Part shown: piece by piece, positions 8,631-17,450 of the stretch
Layout of the letters: each line of letters opens with the position of its first letter
Numbering within the stretch: the first letter of the stretch is position 1
Assembly: GCF_000702585.1 (NCBI RefSeq)
Contig: NZ_JNIQ01000001.1
Location: forward strand, 687,001-751,000
Length of the DNA stretch: 64,000 nt
Direction of reading: 5' to 3'
Source: Exiguobacterium aurantiacum DSM 6208
Lineage (GTDB): Bacteria > Bacillota > Bacilli > Exiguobacteriales > Exiguobacteriaceae
Translations under genes and position numbers: made by a program
Notes under the pieces: generated by a model
What the model was told of the DNA's origin: nothing
What the model saw: only the letters and a program-made list of their open reading frames with translations
The model's database searches: none

Positions 8631-9182
8631 ATGATTCAACTAGAGACAGAACGTTTGCGGCTTCGCGCGTTTCACCTCGATGACGCGGAGGCGATGTATC
8701 CGTACGCGAAAGACGACCGGGTCGGTCCGAACGCGGGATGGGCGCCCCACCGATCAATCGAGGAGACACGCGCTGTCATTCGAATGTTTCAAGCCGATCA
8801 AGACGTATGGGCCATCACGCTGAAAGAGACGGATGAGGTCATCGGGACGATCGGTTTACACGACCGGCGACCGGACCCAAATATTCAGCACGAGGCGCAG
8901 CGTGAGATCGGTTACGTATTGAATCCGACATATTGGGGACAAGGCTACATCCCGGAAGCGGTGCGCGCGATGTTGCGCCACGGGTTTGAAGATCTTGGAC
9001 TCGAGCGCATCTGGTGCGGTCATTTTGACTTCAATGACCAGTCCCGTCGCGTTGTCGAGAAATGTGGATTCGTCTTTTCGTTCACGACGTTGCAACAACT
9101 GACACGGCTCGACGGCCGGACGGTGGCAAGTCTCGTTTACGTCATCACAAAGGAAGACTATATGAACCGCTTGGCTCTGTGA
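8631..9182 (+). CDS. RimJ/RimL-type N-acetyltransferase
   Basis: 183 residues, GNAT domain of the RimJ/RimL/SpeG class, with the TERLRLRAFHLDDAEAMY start typical of that class and the acetyl-CoA-binding GYVLNPTYWGQGYIPEAVRAML segment (about 90-111). These enzymes acetylate protein N-termini or small amines; the target here is unknown. Start ATG 8631 follows GAGAAGGAG. A stem-loop overlapping the stop ends the transcript just before the rbs promoter. Confidence 0.87.
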   Translation: MIQLETERLRLRAFHLDDAEAMYPYAKDDRVGPNAGWAPHRSIEETRAVIRMFQADQDVWAITLKETDEVIGTIGLHDRRPDPNIQHEAQREIGYVLNPTYWGQGYIPEAVRAMLRHGFEDLGLERIWCGHFDFNDQSRRVVEKCGFVFSFTTLQQLTRLDGRTVASLVYVITKEDYMNRLAL

Positions 9183-9202
9183 TGAGTCACGCGGTTTTTT
9201 TT
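9165..9202 (+). terminator. Intrinsic terminator before the rbs operon
   Basis: AACCGC pairs with GCGGTT, with an inner GTGA/TCAC stem, followed by a run of eight T residues. The stem overlaps the end of the acetyltransferase gene. Confidence 0.75.
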
Positions 9203-9215
9203 CGGAAAATAATGC

Positions 9216-9263
9216 TTGATATGTAACCGGTTACACATTATGATGTGATTGTAAGCGCTACCA
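9216..9263 (+). promoter_or_regulatory. rbs promoter, RbsR operator and cre site
   Basis: TTGATA (9216-9221) and TATGAT (9239-9244) are separated by exactly 17 bases. The spacer begins with a perfect 14-bp palindrome TGTAACCGGTTACA (9222-9235), a typical LacI-family operator, so RbsR would block RNA polymerase. A CcpA cre-like site TGTAAGCGCTACCA (9250-9263; one mismatch to the cre consensus) lies just downstream of the -10 box. This arrangement predicts ribose induction and glucose repression. Confidence 0.85.
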
Positions 9264-9279
9264 AAAAGGGGGTGTGGAG

Positions 9280-10263
9280 ATGGCGACAATTAAACAAGTG
9301 GCGAAACAGGCGAACGTCTCGGTCGCGACGGTATCACGTGTCATGAACAACAACGGCTACGTGAGCGCGGAAGCACGGGCCGCCGTCGAGCAGGCCATCG
9401 CCGACCTCGATTACGCACCGAACCGTGTCGCACGGTCCTTATTTACAAAGACGTCCGGGTTGATCGGCTTGATCATGCCCGATATCACGAATCCGTTCTT
9501 TCCCCAGTTGGCACGTGCGATTGAGGATGTGGCCAACCGGCACGGGTATCAAGTCGTCCTGTGCAATACGGACGAGCAGTTAGAAAAAGAACAGTCGTAT
9601 CTCATCGCCTTGCAGACGATGCACGCCGACGGGTTGATCATCACGACGAACCATTCGGACAATCCGAACTATGAAAAACTCGACTTGCCGATGGTGGCGC
9701 TCGACCGAATCGTGAAATCGGGGATTGATGCCGTCATCTCGGACGGTTATGAAGGCGGGCGGCTCGCGGCAGAAGCGCTCATCGCATCCGGTGCGACGAG
9801 GCTCGCCCATATCGGGGGACCTGAGCAACTGCAGACGGTGAAGCGCCGGACCGATGGCTTTGTCGATGTGGCCGGCGACCAAATCGTCGGGATGACCCGA
9901 TCGAGCTTCGCGTTCAAAGACGCGCTCGTCGCGGCGCAGCATCTGTTTGACGAACATTGGCCGTTTGACGGCGTCTTCGCCGCCAATGATGTCATCGCCG
10001 CAGCGGTGCTTCAAGAAGCGGTCCGGCGAAACGTCCGCGTGCCAGTAGAGTTACAAGTAATCGGATACGACGGCATCGAGCTCGGCGAGATGACGTCCCC
10101 GCCGCTCACGACGATTTCGCAACCGATCTATGAGATGGGTCGACTCGCGACAGAGCGGCTGCTCGATTTGATTGAGAAGAAAGACACTGCGCCAAAAGAA
10201 ATTTTATTGCCGGTCACCTTAACGGAGCGGCAGACGACGAAACGGAAGGGGCAAGACAGATGA
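9280..10263 (+). CDS. rbsR: RbsR, LacI-family ribose operon repressor
   Basis: 327 residues. An N-terminal LacI helix-turn-helix (ATIKQVAKQANVSVATVSRVMNN, about 2-23) and hinge are followed by a periplasmic-binding-protein-like sensor domain starting near KTSGLIGLIMPDITNPFF. RbsR represses the ribose operon until ribose or a phosphorylated derivative is present. Start ATG 9280 lies after AAGGGGGTG; a GTG two codons upstream is closer to the SD. First gene of rbsRKDACB, overlapping rbsK by 4 bases, and likely autoregulated through the operator in its promoter. Confidence 0.94.
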   Translation: MATIKQVAKQANVSVATVSRVMNNNGYVSAEARAAVEQAIADLDYAPNRVARSLFTKTSGLIGLIMPDITNPFFPQLARAIEDVANRHGYQVVLCNTDEQLEKEQSYLIALQTMHADGLIITTNHSDNPNYEKLDLPMVALDRIVKSGIDAVISDGYEGGRLAAEALIASGATRLAHIGGPEQLQTVKRRTDGFVDVAGDQIVGMTRSSFAFKDALVAAQHLFDEHWPFDGVFAANDVIAAAVLQEAVRRNVRVPVELQVIGYDGIELGEMTSPPLTTISQPIYEMGRLATERLLDLIEKKDTAPKEILLPVTLTERQTTKRKGQDR

Positions 10264-11144
10264 AGCGAATTGTAGTGATCGGAAGCATCTCGATGGATTT
10301 GGTCGTCACGACGGACAAACGTCCGCTCGCCGGAGAGACGGTCATCGGGAACACGTTTCAAACGGTCCCGGGCGGAAAAGGCGCCAATCAGGCGGTCGCC
10401 GCCGCACGACTAGGCGGTACGGTCGAAATGGTCGGATGTGTCGGCGACGATGCGTTCGGCACGAGCATCCGCCAAAACTTTGAGACGCATCGTGTCGGCA
10501 CACGTCACTTGCAGACGGTTGGGGAAGACGTGACCGGCACGGCGCATATCGTGCTTGCCGAAGGCGACAACTCGATCGTCGTCGTCCAGTCAGCGAACAA
10601 GCACGTCCGTTTCACCGAGGGAGAACTCGACGCACTGCTCGACAGCGAGACGCTCGTCTTGTTGCAACTCGAGATCCCGCTTGAGACGGTCGAACACGTA
10701 AGTTCCTACTGTCGGAAACACAACATCCCGGTGCTGTTGAATCCGGCGCCGTCGCAACCGCTCACGGCAGAACTGCTCGACAACGTGACGTATGTGACAC
10801 CGAACGAACACGAGTGCCGTGACTTGTTCGGGGACGTGCCAATCGAGGACGTGTTGCGCCGATATCCAAACAAATTGCTTGTGACAGAAGGGGTCAGAGG
10901 GATTCGCTTCTTCGATGGTGAGACGATTCAACACATTCCGGCCATCCGCGCGGACGTCGTCGATACGACGGGCGCTGGCGACACGTTCAACGGCGGGCTC
11001 GCGGTCGGCCTCATCGAAGGCCATACGCTACTCGAGGCGGCGCGGTTTGCCGTCGTCGCATCAGGCATGAGCGTAGAAGGGTTCGGCGCCCAAGGCGGGA
11101 TGCCGACACGAGATGAAGTTTTGATGCGATTGGAGCGAGTGTGA
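10260..11144 (+). CDS. rbsK: RbsK, ribokinase
   Basis: 294 residues, PfkB family. It phosphorylates D-ribose at O5 for entry to the pentose phosphate pathway. Family signatures are the N-terminal GSISMDLV and PGGKGANQAVAAARLGG (about 38-54), and the catalytic DTTGAGDTFNGG near residue 238, whose second aspartate is the base. ATG 10260 overlaps the rbsR stop; the 3' end touches rbsD. Cytosolic, acts on ribose imported by RbsACB. Confidence 0.96.
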   Translation: MKRIVVIGSISMDLVVTTDKRPLAGETVIGNTFQTVPGGKGANQAVAAARLGGTVEMVGCVGDDAFGTSIRQNFETHRVGTRHLQTVGEDVTGTAHIVLAEGDNSIVVVQSANKHVRFTEGELDALLDSETLVLLQLEIPLETVEHVSSYCRKHNIPVLLNPAPSQPLTAELLDNVTYVTPNEHECRDLFGDVPIEDVLRRYPNKLLVTEGVRGIRFFDGETIQHIPAIRADVVDTTGAGDTFNGGLAVGLIEGHTLLEAARFAVVASGMSVEGFGAQGGMPTRDEVLMRLERV

Positions 11145-11533
11145 TGAAGAAATTAGGTATTTTGAACAGTCACTTGACGAAAGTATTCGCCGATCTCGGC
11201 CATACCGATAAAGTCGTCATCGCCGACTGCGGATTGCCGATTCCGAATGGGGTCGAACGCGTCGATTTGGCGCTCCGACTCGGGGAACCTTCGTTTCTCG
11301 ATGTGTTGGACGCGGTCGAGGCGGATATGGTCATCGAACAGATCACGGTCGCCGATGAGGTGTTCACGGAAAATGAGGCAATCGCCAAGGCGTTGACCGA
11401 ACGGTTCGACACGGTAAAGACGTGTTCGCATGAGGACTTCAAACGGGAAGTCGCCACGGCCAAAGTCGTCATCCGCACAGGAGAGGCGACACCATACGCT
11501 AACGTCATCTTGCACGCGGGCGTCATCTTTTAA
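11144..11533 (+). CDS. rbsD: RbsD, D-ribose pyranase
   Basis: 129 residues. RbsD interconverts beta-pyranose and beta-furanose ribose, giving RbsK its substrate form. The N-terminal [33 protein letters not shown] is close to the family consensus, with the catalytic histidine in the LGHTD segment (about 20). ATG 11144 shares its first base with the rbsK TGA stop; a GTG three bases earlier is also possible but the family starts with MKK. Ends with the conserved [12 protein letters not shown]. Confidence 0.95.
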   Translation: MKKLGILNSHLTKVFADLGHTDKVVIADCGLPIPNGVERVDLALRLGEPSFLDVLDAVEADMVIEQITVADEVFTENEAIAKALTERFDTVKTCSHEDFKREVATAKVVIRTGEATPYANVILHAGVIF

Positions 11534-11544
11534 GGAGGGATTCG

Positions 11545-13023
11545 ATGCATATCGAATTGAAACGCATCCATAAATCGTTCGGTCCGGTCAGTGTCTTGAA
11601 AGGTGTCGATTTCGAACTGTTGCCTGGTGAGATTCATGCCTTGATGGGGGAGAACGGGGCCGGGAAATCAACGCTCATGAAAGTGATGACCGGGCTTCAC
11701 GCCCAGGATGAAGGAGAAGTCGTCATCGACGGTGCGGTCCGTCAATTCAAACATCCGAAAGAAGCGGAGCGGGAAGGCATCGCCTTTATCCATCAAGAGT
11801 TGAATATTTTGCCGGAATTGACCGTGACGGAGAACTTGTTTCTCGGTCGCGAGTTGACAGGGGCGTTCGGCGTCATCAAACAACAAGAGATGAAGCGTCG
11901 GGCACGTGAATATTTGGCCGAGCTGAACGTGTTCATGGAAGTCGATGAACTCGCGAAAAATTTATCGGTCGGGCAGCAGCAGATGATCGAGATCGCCAAG
12001 GCGCTCATGACGGACGCGAAAGTGATCGTCATGGATGAACCGACGGCAGCACTCACCGACCGCGAGATTCGTGCCCTGTTCGCGGTCTCACGGGCACTTC
12101 GTGACCAAGGTGTCTCCATCATTTACATCTCGCACCGAATGGAAGAGATCTTTGAACTGTGCGACCGGATCACCGTGCTTCGTGACGGGCTTTCGATCGG
12201 GACACATCGCATCGTAGACACGTCATTTGAAGAGATCGTCAAAGAGATGGTCGGCCGAGAGATTGGCGAGCGTTACCCGGATCGGACGGCGACGATCGGT
12301 GACGTCGTGCTCGAAGTCAATGGATTGATAGGTAACCGGTTCCACAATGTCTCGTTCGATGTCCGTGCCGGCGAGATCGTCGGATTCTCCGGGCTCATGG
12401 GGGCCGGGCGCACGGAAGTGATGCGCGCCTTGTTCGGGGCGGACCGGGCGAAAGCTGGCGTCGTCAAACTGAACGGAAAAGAAGTGCGCATCAAGAAGCC
12501 TGCTGACGCCATTGCTCACGGCATCGCTTTCTTGACGGAAGACCGCAAAGGCGAAGGGTTGTTGCTCGACTTCTCGCTCCGAGAAAACCTCTCGCTCCCG
12601 ACGCTCGATCGGCGAGCGAAAGGGACGATCATCTCACGGCAAGCGGAAGAAGAGTTCGCGGACGGCTATTTGAAAAAGCTACGTGTCAAACACCATTCGA
12701 TGGAACAAAAAGTGAAGTCGCTCTCGGGCGGGAATCAACAAAAAGTCGTGCTCGGGAAGTGGCTCGGTGTTGAACCAGACGTCCTCATCCTTGATGAGCC
12801 GACGCGCGGTGTCGATGTCGGCGCCAAGAAAGAGATTTACACGATCATGAGCGAACTCGCCGAGTCAGGCGTCGCCATCATCATGGTGTCATCGGATTTA
12901 CCGGAAGTGCTCGGGATGAGCGACCGCATCGTCGTCATGCGCGAAGGGGTCGTCACCGGGACGCTCGCGAAACATGAGGCGACACAAGAGCGCGTCATGA
13001 CTTATGCGACAGGAGGACAGTAA
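11545..13023 (+). CDS. rbsA: RbsA, ribose ABC transporter ATPase
   Basis: 492 residues with two ABC domains, as in all RbsA/CUT2 ATPases. The first has Walker [10 protein letters not shown] (about 37-45), signature LSVGQQQ and Walker [12 protein letters not shown]. The second has a degenerate Walker A (GLMGAGRTE), typical of this family, with LSGGNQQK and [11 protein letters not shown]. It powers RbsC-mediated ribose uptake on the cytosolic side of the membrane. Start ATG 11545 follows AAGGAGGG. One base separates its stop from rbsC. Confidence 0.96.
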   Translation: MHIELKRIHKSFGPVSVLKGVDFELLPGEIHALMGENGAGKSTLMKVMTGLHAQDEGEVVIDGAVRQFKHPKEAEREGIAFIHQELNILPELTVTENLFLGRELTGAFGVIKQQEMKRRAREYLAELNVFMEVDELAKNLSVGQQQMIEIAKALMTDAKVIVMDEPTAALTDREIRALFAVSRALRDQGVSIIYISHRMEEIFELCDRITVLRDGLSIGTHRIVDTSFEEIVKEMVGREIGERYPDRTATIGDVVLEVNGLIGNRFHNVSFDVRAGEIVGFSGLMGAGRTEVMRALFGADRAKAGVVKLNGKEVRIKKPADAIAHGIAFLTEDRKGEGLLLDFSLRENLSLPTLDRRAKGTIISRQAEEEFADGYLKKLRVKHHSMEQKVKSLSGGNQQKVVLGKWLGVEPDVLILDEPTRGVDVGAKKEIYTIMSELAESGVAIIMVSSDLPEVLGMSDRIVVMREGVVTGTLAKHEATQERVMTYATGGQ

Positions 13024-13024
13024 C

Positions 13025-13990
13025 ATGGAATTGAAAGCAGCGACTGCATTAAACCGACCGCAAAAGCTCGGCTGGGGACAAAAGCTAGGTCCGTTGTTCG
13101 GACTGCTCGTCATCATCGTCGTCGTGACGGCGCTTGAGCCAGGGTTCCTTTCGCTCAACAACATCTTTAACGTCTTACGCCAAGTATCGATCAACGCGCT
13201 CATCGCGTTCGGGATGACGTTCGTCATCTTGACGGGGGGGATCGACTTGTCGGTCGGCTCGATTTTGGCGCTCTCGTCGGCGTTCGTCGCCGGGATGATG
13301 GTCGATGGGCAACACGCCGTCATGGCGATCGCACTCGGATTGATCGCCGGGGCGTTACTCGGGGCGTTCAACGGGGCCGTCATCACGTATGGGAAAGTGG
13401 CGCCGTTCATCGCGACGCTTGCCACGATGACAATCTATCGGGGGATGACGCTCGTCTATACGGACGGTCGTCCGATCACGGGGCTTGGTGACTCGACGTG
13501 GTTCGAGATGCTCGGCCGCGGCTACTTCTGGATTATCCCGGTACCGGCCGTCACAATGTTGATCGCGTTCGGGGTGTTGTACTTCATCTTGAAGAAAACG
13601 ACGTTCGGTCGTCATACGTACGCTATCGGTGGCAACGAGGAAGCCGCGAAGCTGATGGGAATCGGCGTCAACAAAGTGAAAGTCATGATTTACTCATTAT
13701 CCGGCATGCTCGCCGCACTCGCCGGCATCATCTTGACGTCACGTCTGAACTCGGCGCAACCAACAGCCGGGACGTCATATGAGCTCGATGCGATTGCAGC
13801 CGTCGTCCTCGGGGGGACAAGTTTAGCTGGCGGTCGCGGATGGATTGTCGGGACGCTCATTGGAGCGCTCATTATCGGAACGTTGAACAACGGCTTGAAC
13901 TTGCTCGGGGTCTCATCGTTCTTCCAACTCGTCGTCAAAGGTGCCGTCATCTTGTTCGCGGTACTACTTGATCGAAAACAAAATGCGTAA
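13025..13990 (+). CDS. rbsC: RbsC, ribose ABC transporter permease
   Basis: 321 residues with about 8-10 membrane segments. The CUT2 permease motif is seen in TGGIDLSVGSILALSS (about 74-89), and the GTSYELDAIAAVVLGGTSLAGGRG loop (about 252-275) contacts the RbsA ATPase. Start ATG 13025, reached from AGGAGG inside the end of rbsA, leaves a single base between the genes. It forms the channel for ribose delivered by RbsB. Confidence 0.95.
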   Translation: MELKAATALNRPQKLGWGQKLGPLFGLLVIIVVVTALEPGFLSLNNIFNVLRQVSINALIAFGMTFVILTGGIDLSVGSILALSSAFVAGMMVDGQHAVMAIALGLIAGALLGAFNGAVITYGKVAPFIATLATMTIYRGMTLVYTDGRPITGLGDSTWFEMLGRGYFWIIPVPAVTMLIAFGVLYFILKKTTFGRHTYAIGGNEEAAKLMGIGVNKVKVMIYSLSGMLAALAGIILTSRLNSAQPTAGTSYELDAIAAVVLGGTSLAGGRGWIVGTLIGALIIGTLNNGLNLLGVSSFFQLVVKGAVILFAVLLDRKQNA

Positions 13991-14012
13991 TCATCGAAAG
14001 GGGAAACGTAAG

Positions 14013-14924
14013 ATGAAAAAATGGACAGCTTGGCTACTCGTATTGACGATGGTCCTCATGGCGGCATGCTCGACGGAACAACCTGGGTCGAGTTCGGAGC
14101 AGGAGACGAAAGATGGGGACTTTAAAATTGGTCTCTCGATCTCAACGTTGAACAACCCGTTCTTCGTGGCATTGAAAGACGGTGCGGAAGAACAAGCGGC
14201 TGAACTCGACGCGACACTCACGGTCGCAGATGCACAAAACGATGCGGCGAAACAAGTGAGTGACGTCGAAGACATGATTCAAAAAGGCATGGACTTGATT
14301 CTCATCAACCCGACGGACTCTGAAGCGGTCGGAGCCGCTGTCCAAAGTGCGAACGACGCGGGTATCCCGGTCATCACGGTCGACCGGAACGCCGAGTCAG
14401 GTGAGGTCGTCGCTCACGTCGCGTCAGACAACGTCGCCGGCGGGAAGCTTGCGGGCGAATACATGGTCGAACTCGTCGGGGAAGGCGGAAAAGTCGTCGA
14501 ACTCGAAGGGATTCCAGGAGCTTCGGCGACGCGTGACCGCGGTCAAGGGTTCAACGAGGCGATCGATGGAAAACTCGACGTCGTCGCGAAACAATCGGCC
14601 AACTTTGACCGGGCCCAAGGCTTGACGGTCATGGAGAACATCTTGCAAGACAATAAAGACATCGTGGCCGTGTTCGCACATAACGATGAGATGGCACTCG
14701 GTGCCGTCCAAGCGCTCAACAGCGCTGGGATGAGCGATGTCAAAGTCATCGGCTTCGATGCGACGGACGACGCCGTCAAAGCGGTCGAGGACGGAACGAT
14801 GGCCGCGACGGTCGCGCAAAAGCCGACGGAGATTGGGAAGCTCGGCGTGGAAGCTGCCGTCAACTACTTAAAAGGGGAGACGGTCGAAGAAAGCATCCCG
14901 GTCGACCTCGAATTGATCAAGTAA
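14013..14924 (+). CDS. rbsB: RbsB, ribose-binding lipoprotein
   Basis: 303 residues. A lipoprotein signal peptide (MKKWTAWLLVLTMVLMAAC) ends in a lipobox with the modified cysteine at about residue 19, followed by a Ser/Glu-rich linker and a type I periplasmic-binding domain (IGLSISTLNNPFFVALKDGAEEQA). It captures ribose outside the membrane and passes it to RbsC. Start ATG 14013 follows GAAAGGGGAAACG; an upstream in-frame start would be inside rbsC. Last gene of the operon, closed by a terminator. Confidence 0.96.
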   Translation: MKKWTAWLLVLTMVLMAACSTEQPGSSSEQETKDGDFKIGLSISTLNNPFFVALKDGAEEQAAELDATLTVADAQNDAAKQVSDVEDMIQKGMDLILINPTDSEAVGAAVQSANDAGIPVITVDRNAESGEVVAHVASDNVAGGKLAGEYMVELVGEGGKVVELEGIPGASATRDRGQGFNEAIDGKLDVVAKQSANFDRAQGLTVMENILQDNKDIVAVFAHNDEMALGAVQALNSAGMSDVKVIGFDATDDAVKAVEDGTMAATVAQKPTEIGKLGVEAAVNYLKGETVEESIPVDLELIK

Positions 14925-14930
14925 CGTAGA

Positions 14931-14963
14931 AAGCCGCCGCATCTATATGCGCCGGCTTTTTTT
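14931..14963 (+). terminator. Terminator of the rbs operon
   Basis: AAGCCG and CGGCTT form the base of a ten-base stem with one mismatch, followed by TTTTTTT. The end of the T run coincides with the stop codon of the convergent GH4 gene. Confidence 0.88.
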
Positions 14964-16360
14964 CATGCTTGTTCGATAGGGTGGAGCGACCGGACGACTT
15001 CGTCTTTAACCGTCACGCCGCTCGCTTCGAGCTCGGCGATTTTGTCGGCGAACTGAGGCAAGTGGTCTTTGTGCGCGATTAAGAGTTCGTCAAGCACGCG
15101 TTTCGCGGTCTCACCGCTCGGGATGAGCGGATTGAGAATGAACGCTTGGAGCGCGAGGCCATAGTCGCCCGTCACGGCCGCCTCCTCGACGCACAGCTCC
15201 ATGTTCTTCATCACTTGGAGCCAGCCTTTCTCGGCGGGAGCGAGCGCGCCGAACGCGATCGGTTTCGCCCCGGTCGCCCCGATATAGGCGGACACTTCGA
15301 CGACATCGTCCGGGGCAAGGTCAGGGACGGCCCCATTGTTTTTCGTCGAGACGACGATGTGTGTGTTCTTGTTCGCATAGATCGATGCGATCGTCTCGCA
15401 CGCCGCGTCCGAATAGTGGGCGCCGCCACGTTTGGACAGTTGCTCGGGCTTGTGGTCGAGGTGTGGGTCTTTATACAGTTCGAACAGCTCCGCTTCCGTC
15501 TGCTTCACTTGTTCGGCCCGTGTGCCGACAGCCGGGTCTCGGTACTCCTCGAGCATATGGGAGAGCATCTCCTCGGCGCGGTAATAGTAACGATGGTAAC
15601 CGCATGGGATCATGTTCATCTGCTGCAACTGCTCTTTGAAGAACGGCATGTCGTGAATGTTCGCCGGGATGCCTGAATCCCCGTCAACCATCTTGTCGAT
15701 GATGTCACGCGTGACGTCTGTCCCGTTCGAGTCATGGACACGGTGCCAGTGGAAGTGGTTCAATCCGGCGAACGAATACGTCAGTTCTTCCGGTTTCTTG
15801 CCGATCAGTTCCGGCTCGGCCATCATCGCGTTGACCGGGACGTTGCAAAGTCCGATGACTTTGTCCCATCTCCCGTAACGGATGATGGCGTCTGTCACCA
15901 TGCCGCTCGGGTTCGTGAAGTTGACGAGCCACGCGTCCGGACAGAGTTGTTCCATGTCTTCGACGATGTCGAGGATGATGGGAATCGTCCGGAACGCTTT
16001 TAAGATGCCGCCGGCCCCGTTTGTCTCTTGCCCGACCATGCCGTACGAGAGCGGGATGCGTTCATCTTTGATGCGGGCGTCGAGCAAGCCGACACGGAAC
16101 TGGGTCGTGACGAAGTCGGCGTCTTTCAAGGCTTCTTTCCGGTCGAGCGTGAGATGTACGGTGACGTCATAAGGTGAGGCGTCCCACATCCGTTGGGCCA
16201 TCTGCCCCACAATCTCGAGCTTCTCTTTCCCAGCTTCGATATCGACGAGCCAAATCTCACGGATCGGCAACTCTTCGTAGCGTTTGATGAATCCTTCCAT
16301 CAATTCTGGTGTGTAACTGCTGCCGCCTCCGATTGTGACGAGCTTGATTCCGGTTGTCAT
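14963..16360 (-). CDS. 6-phospho-beta-glucosidase, GH4 family
   Basis: 465 residues. GH4 enzymes use NAD and a divalent metal to cleave phosphorylated disaccharides by a redox-elimination route. The NAD-binding TIGGGSSYTPEL is at about 9-20, and the metal-binding Cys172 (GLCNVP) and His near 202 (NHFHWH) are both present, so the enzyme should be active. The QTNGAGG segment points to the 6-phospho-beta-glucosidase (LicH/CelF) branch rather than alpha. Start 16360 lies 8 bases from GGAGG. Its substrate would normally come from a PTS transporter, but none is in this window. Divergent from an RpiR-type regulator that probably controls it. Confidence 0.9.
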   Translation of the reverse strand: MTTGIKLVTIGGGSSYTPELMEGFIKRYEELPIREIWLVDIEAGKEKLEIVGQMAQRMWDASPYDVTVHLTLDRKEALKDADFVTTQFRVGLLDARIKDERIPLSYGMVGQETNGAGGILKAFRTIPIILDIVEDMEQLCPDAWLVNFTNPSGMVTDAIIRYGRWDKVIGLCNVPVNAMMAEPELIGKKPEELTYSFAGLNHFHWHRVHDSNGTDVTRDIIDKMVDGDSGIPANIHDMPFFKEQLQQMNMIPCGYHRYYYRAEEMLSHMLEEYRDPAVGTRAEQVKQTEAELFELYKDPHLDHKPEQLSKRGGAHYSDAACETIASIYANKNTHIVVSTKNNGAVPDLAPDDVVEVSAYIGATGAKPIAFGALAPAEKGWLQVMKNMELCVEEAAVTGDYGLALQAFILNPLIPSGETAKRVLDELLIAHKDHLPQFADKIAELEASGVTVKDEVVRSLHPIEQA

Positions 16361-16380
16361 GTCAATTTCCTCCTTGTTGA

Positions 16381-16539
16381 TTCACAAAAAATAAAACAGA
16401 AGTGTAAATGAAATAGGTGTAACTAAGCTTCTCATTCAGTATAAAATAAAGAAAAATAGAGACAATACGATTGGAGATAAGTCCGAAAGCGTTTACAAAC
16501 AAATACAATTGTATATTTATTTTTGTGAATTTCATTTAC
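16381..16539. promoter_or_regulatory. Divergent control region: inverted operators and cre
   Basis: Two copies of GTAAATGAAAT lie in opposite orientation at 16404-16414 and 16529-16539, close to the two start codons. A second mirrored pair (TTCACAAAAAATAAA at 16381-16395 against TTTATTTTTGTGAA at 16516-16529) lies beside them. Between them are a 12-bp palindrome ATACAATTGTAT (16503-16514) and a CcpA cre site CGAAAGCGTTTACA (16484-16497; one mismatch). The symmetry suggests that the RpiR-type regulator binds both ends and that glucose represses the locus. Confidence 0.7.
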
Positions 16540-16552
16540 AGGAGGCGTCGTC

Positions 16553-17437
16553 ATGTTGTTGACCGAGAAATTAAAACAAGATTTATTCTCGCCGTCTGAG
16601 CGAAGCGTCATCGATTATTTATTTGAACAGCGGGAACACATCTCCACGAAAACGATGAAGCAAATCGCAGAGGCGACGTATACGCATCCATCGATCCTTA
16701 GCCGAATCGCCGAGAAGCTCGAGTTCTCGGGTTGGCTCGAGTTGAAGACTGTGTTTTTAGAGGAGATCGACTATTTGAATCGTCATTTCTCAGACGTGGA
16801 TGCCAACTACCCGTTTGCGGCTGAGGACGGGTTGATGACGGTGGCGAACAAAGTGGCGGCGTTGAAGCAGATGACGATTGAAGACACGTTATCGCTCCTT
16901 GACCATGAGGCGTTCGAGCAAGCCGTCACGATGTTGCATGAGGCTAGGCATATTAAAGTCTTTTCAATCATTCATAACTTGCTACTCTGTCATGACTTCA
17001 AGTCCAAAATGAACCGCATCGGCAAGCAAGTCACACTTTGTGAGGTGGACGCCGAGTTCGAGGCGGCAAATGCAGACGAAGCAACGTGTGCGCTCCTCAT
17101 CTCCTATACAGGTGAGAGTGATTACACGGTCGGTCTCATCCCATATTTAAAACGACGCGACGTCCCGGTGCTCGCCTTGACGAGCCTCGGGGAGAACGCC
17201 ATCTCGCATGAGGCGGATTGCACACTCCGGTTGACGACGCGTGAGCGGCTCTATTCAAAGATTGGCAGCTTCACCTCGAACGATTCCATCCATTGCCTGC
17301 TCGATTTCTTGTATGCGGGTGTGTTTGCGAAAGACTACGAGGAGAATCTCAAGTATAAGATTCAAATCTCGAAAAAGTTCGATCACCGGAAAAGTTCGAG
17401 CGAAATCATGCAAGAAAAAGAGCATCCGTTCACGTGA
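16553..17437 (+). CDS. MurR/RpiR-family transcriptional regulator
   Basis: 294 residues. An N-terminal HTH of the RpiR type (about 1-77, with SPSERSVIDYLFEQREHISTKTMKQIAEATYTHPSILSRIAEKL) precedes a SIS sugar-phosphate-binding domain (about 110-245). It most likely senses a phospho-sugar and regulates the divergent GH4 gene and itself. Start ATG 16553 follows CAGGAGGCG. The last codons, KEHPFT-stop, lie inside a 34-bp palindrome shared with the convergent yfhO-like gene, so the two genes overlap by 8 bases. Confidence 0.88.
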   Translation: MLLTEKLKQDLFSPSERSVIDYLFEQREHISTKTMKQIAEATYTHPSILSRIAEKLEFSGWLELKTVFLEEIDYLNRHFSDVDANYPFAAEDGLMTVANKVAALKQMTIEDTLSLLDHEAFEQAVTMLHEARHIKVFSIIHNLLLCHDFKSKMNRIGKQVTLCEVDAEFEAANADEATCALLISYTGESDYTVGLIPYLKRRDVPVLALTSLGENAISHEADCTLRLTTRERLYSKIGSFTSNDSIHCLLDFLYAGVFAKDYEENLKYKIQISKKFDHRKSSSEIMQEKEHPFT

Positions 17438-17450
17438 ACGGATGCTCTTT
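17417..17450. terminator. 34-bp perfect palindrome, bidirectional terminator within coding ends
   Basis: Every base from 17417 pairs with its mirror to 17450, centred on CACGTG. Both convergent genes end inside it, so both proteins end in the same residues, KEHPFT. The T run is better on the minus strand (CTTTTTCTT) than on the plus strand (CTCTTTGCG), so termination may be asymmetric. Confidence 0.85.
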
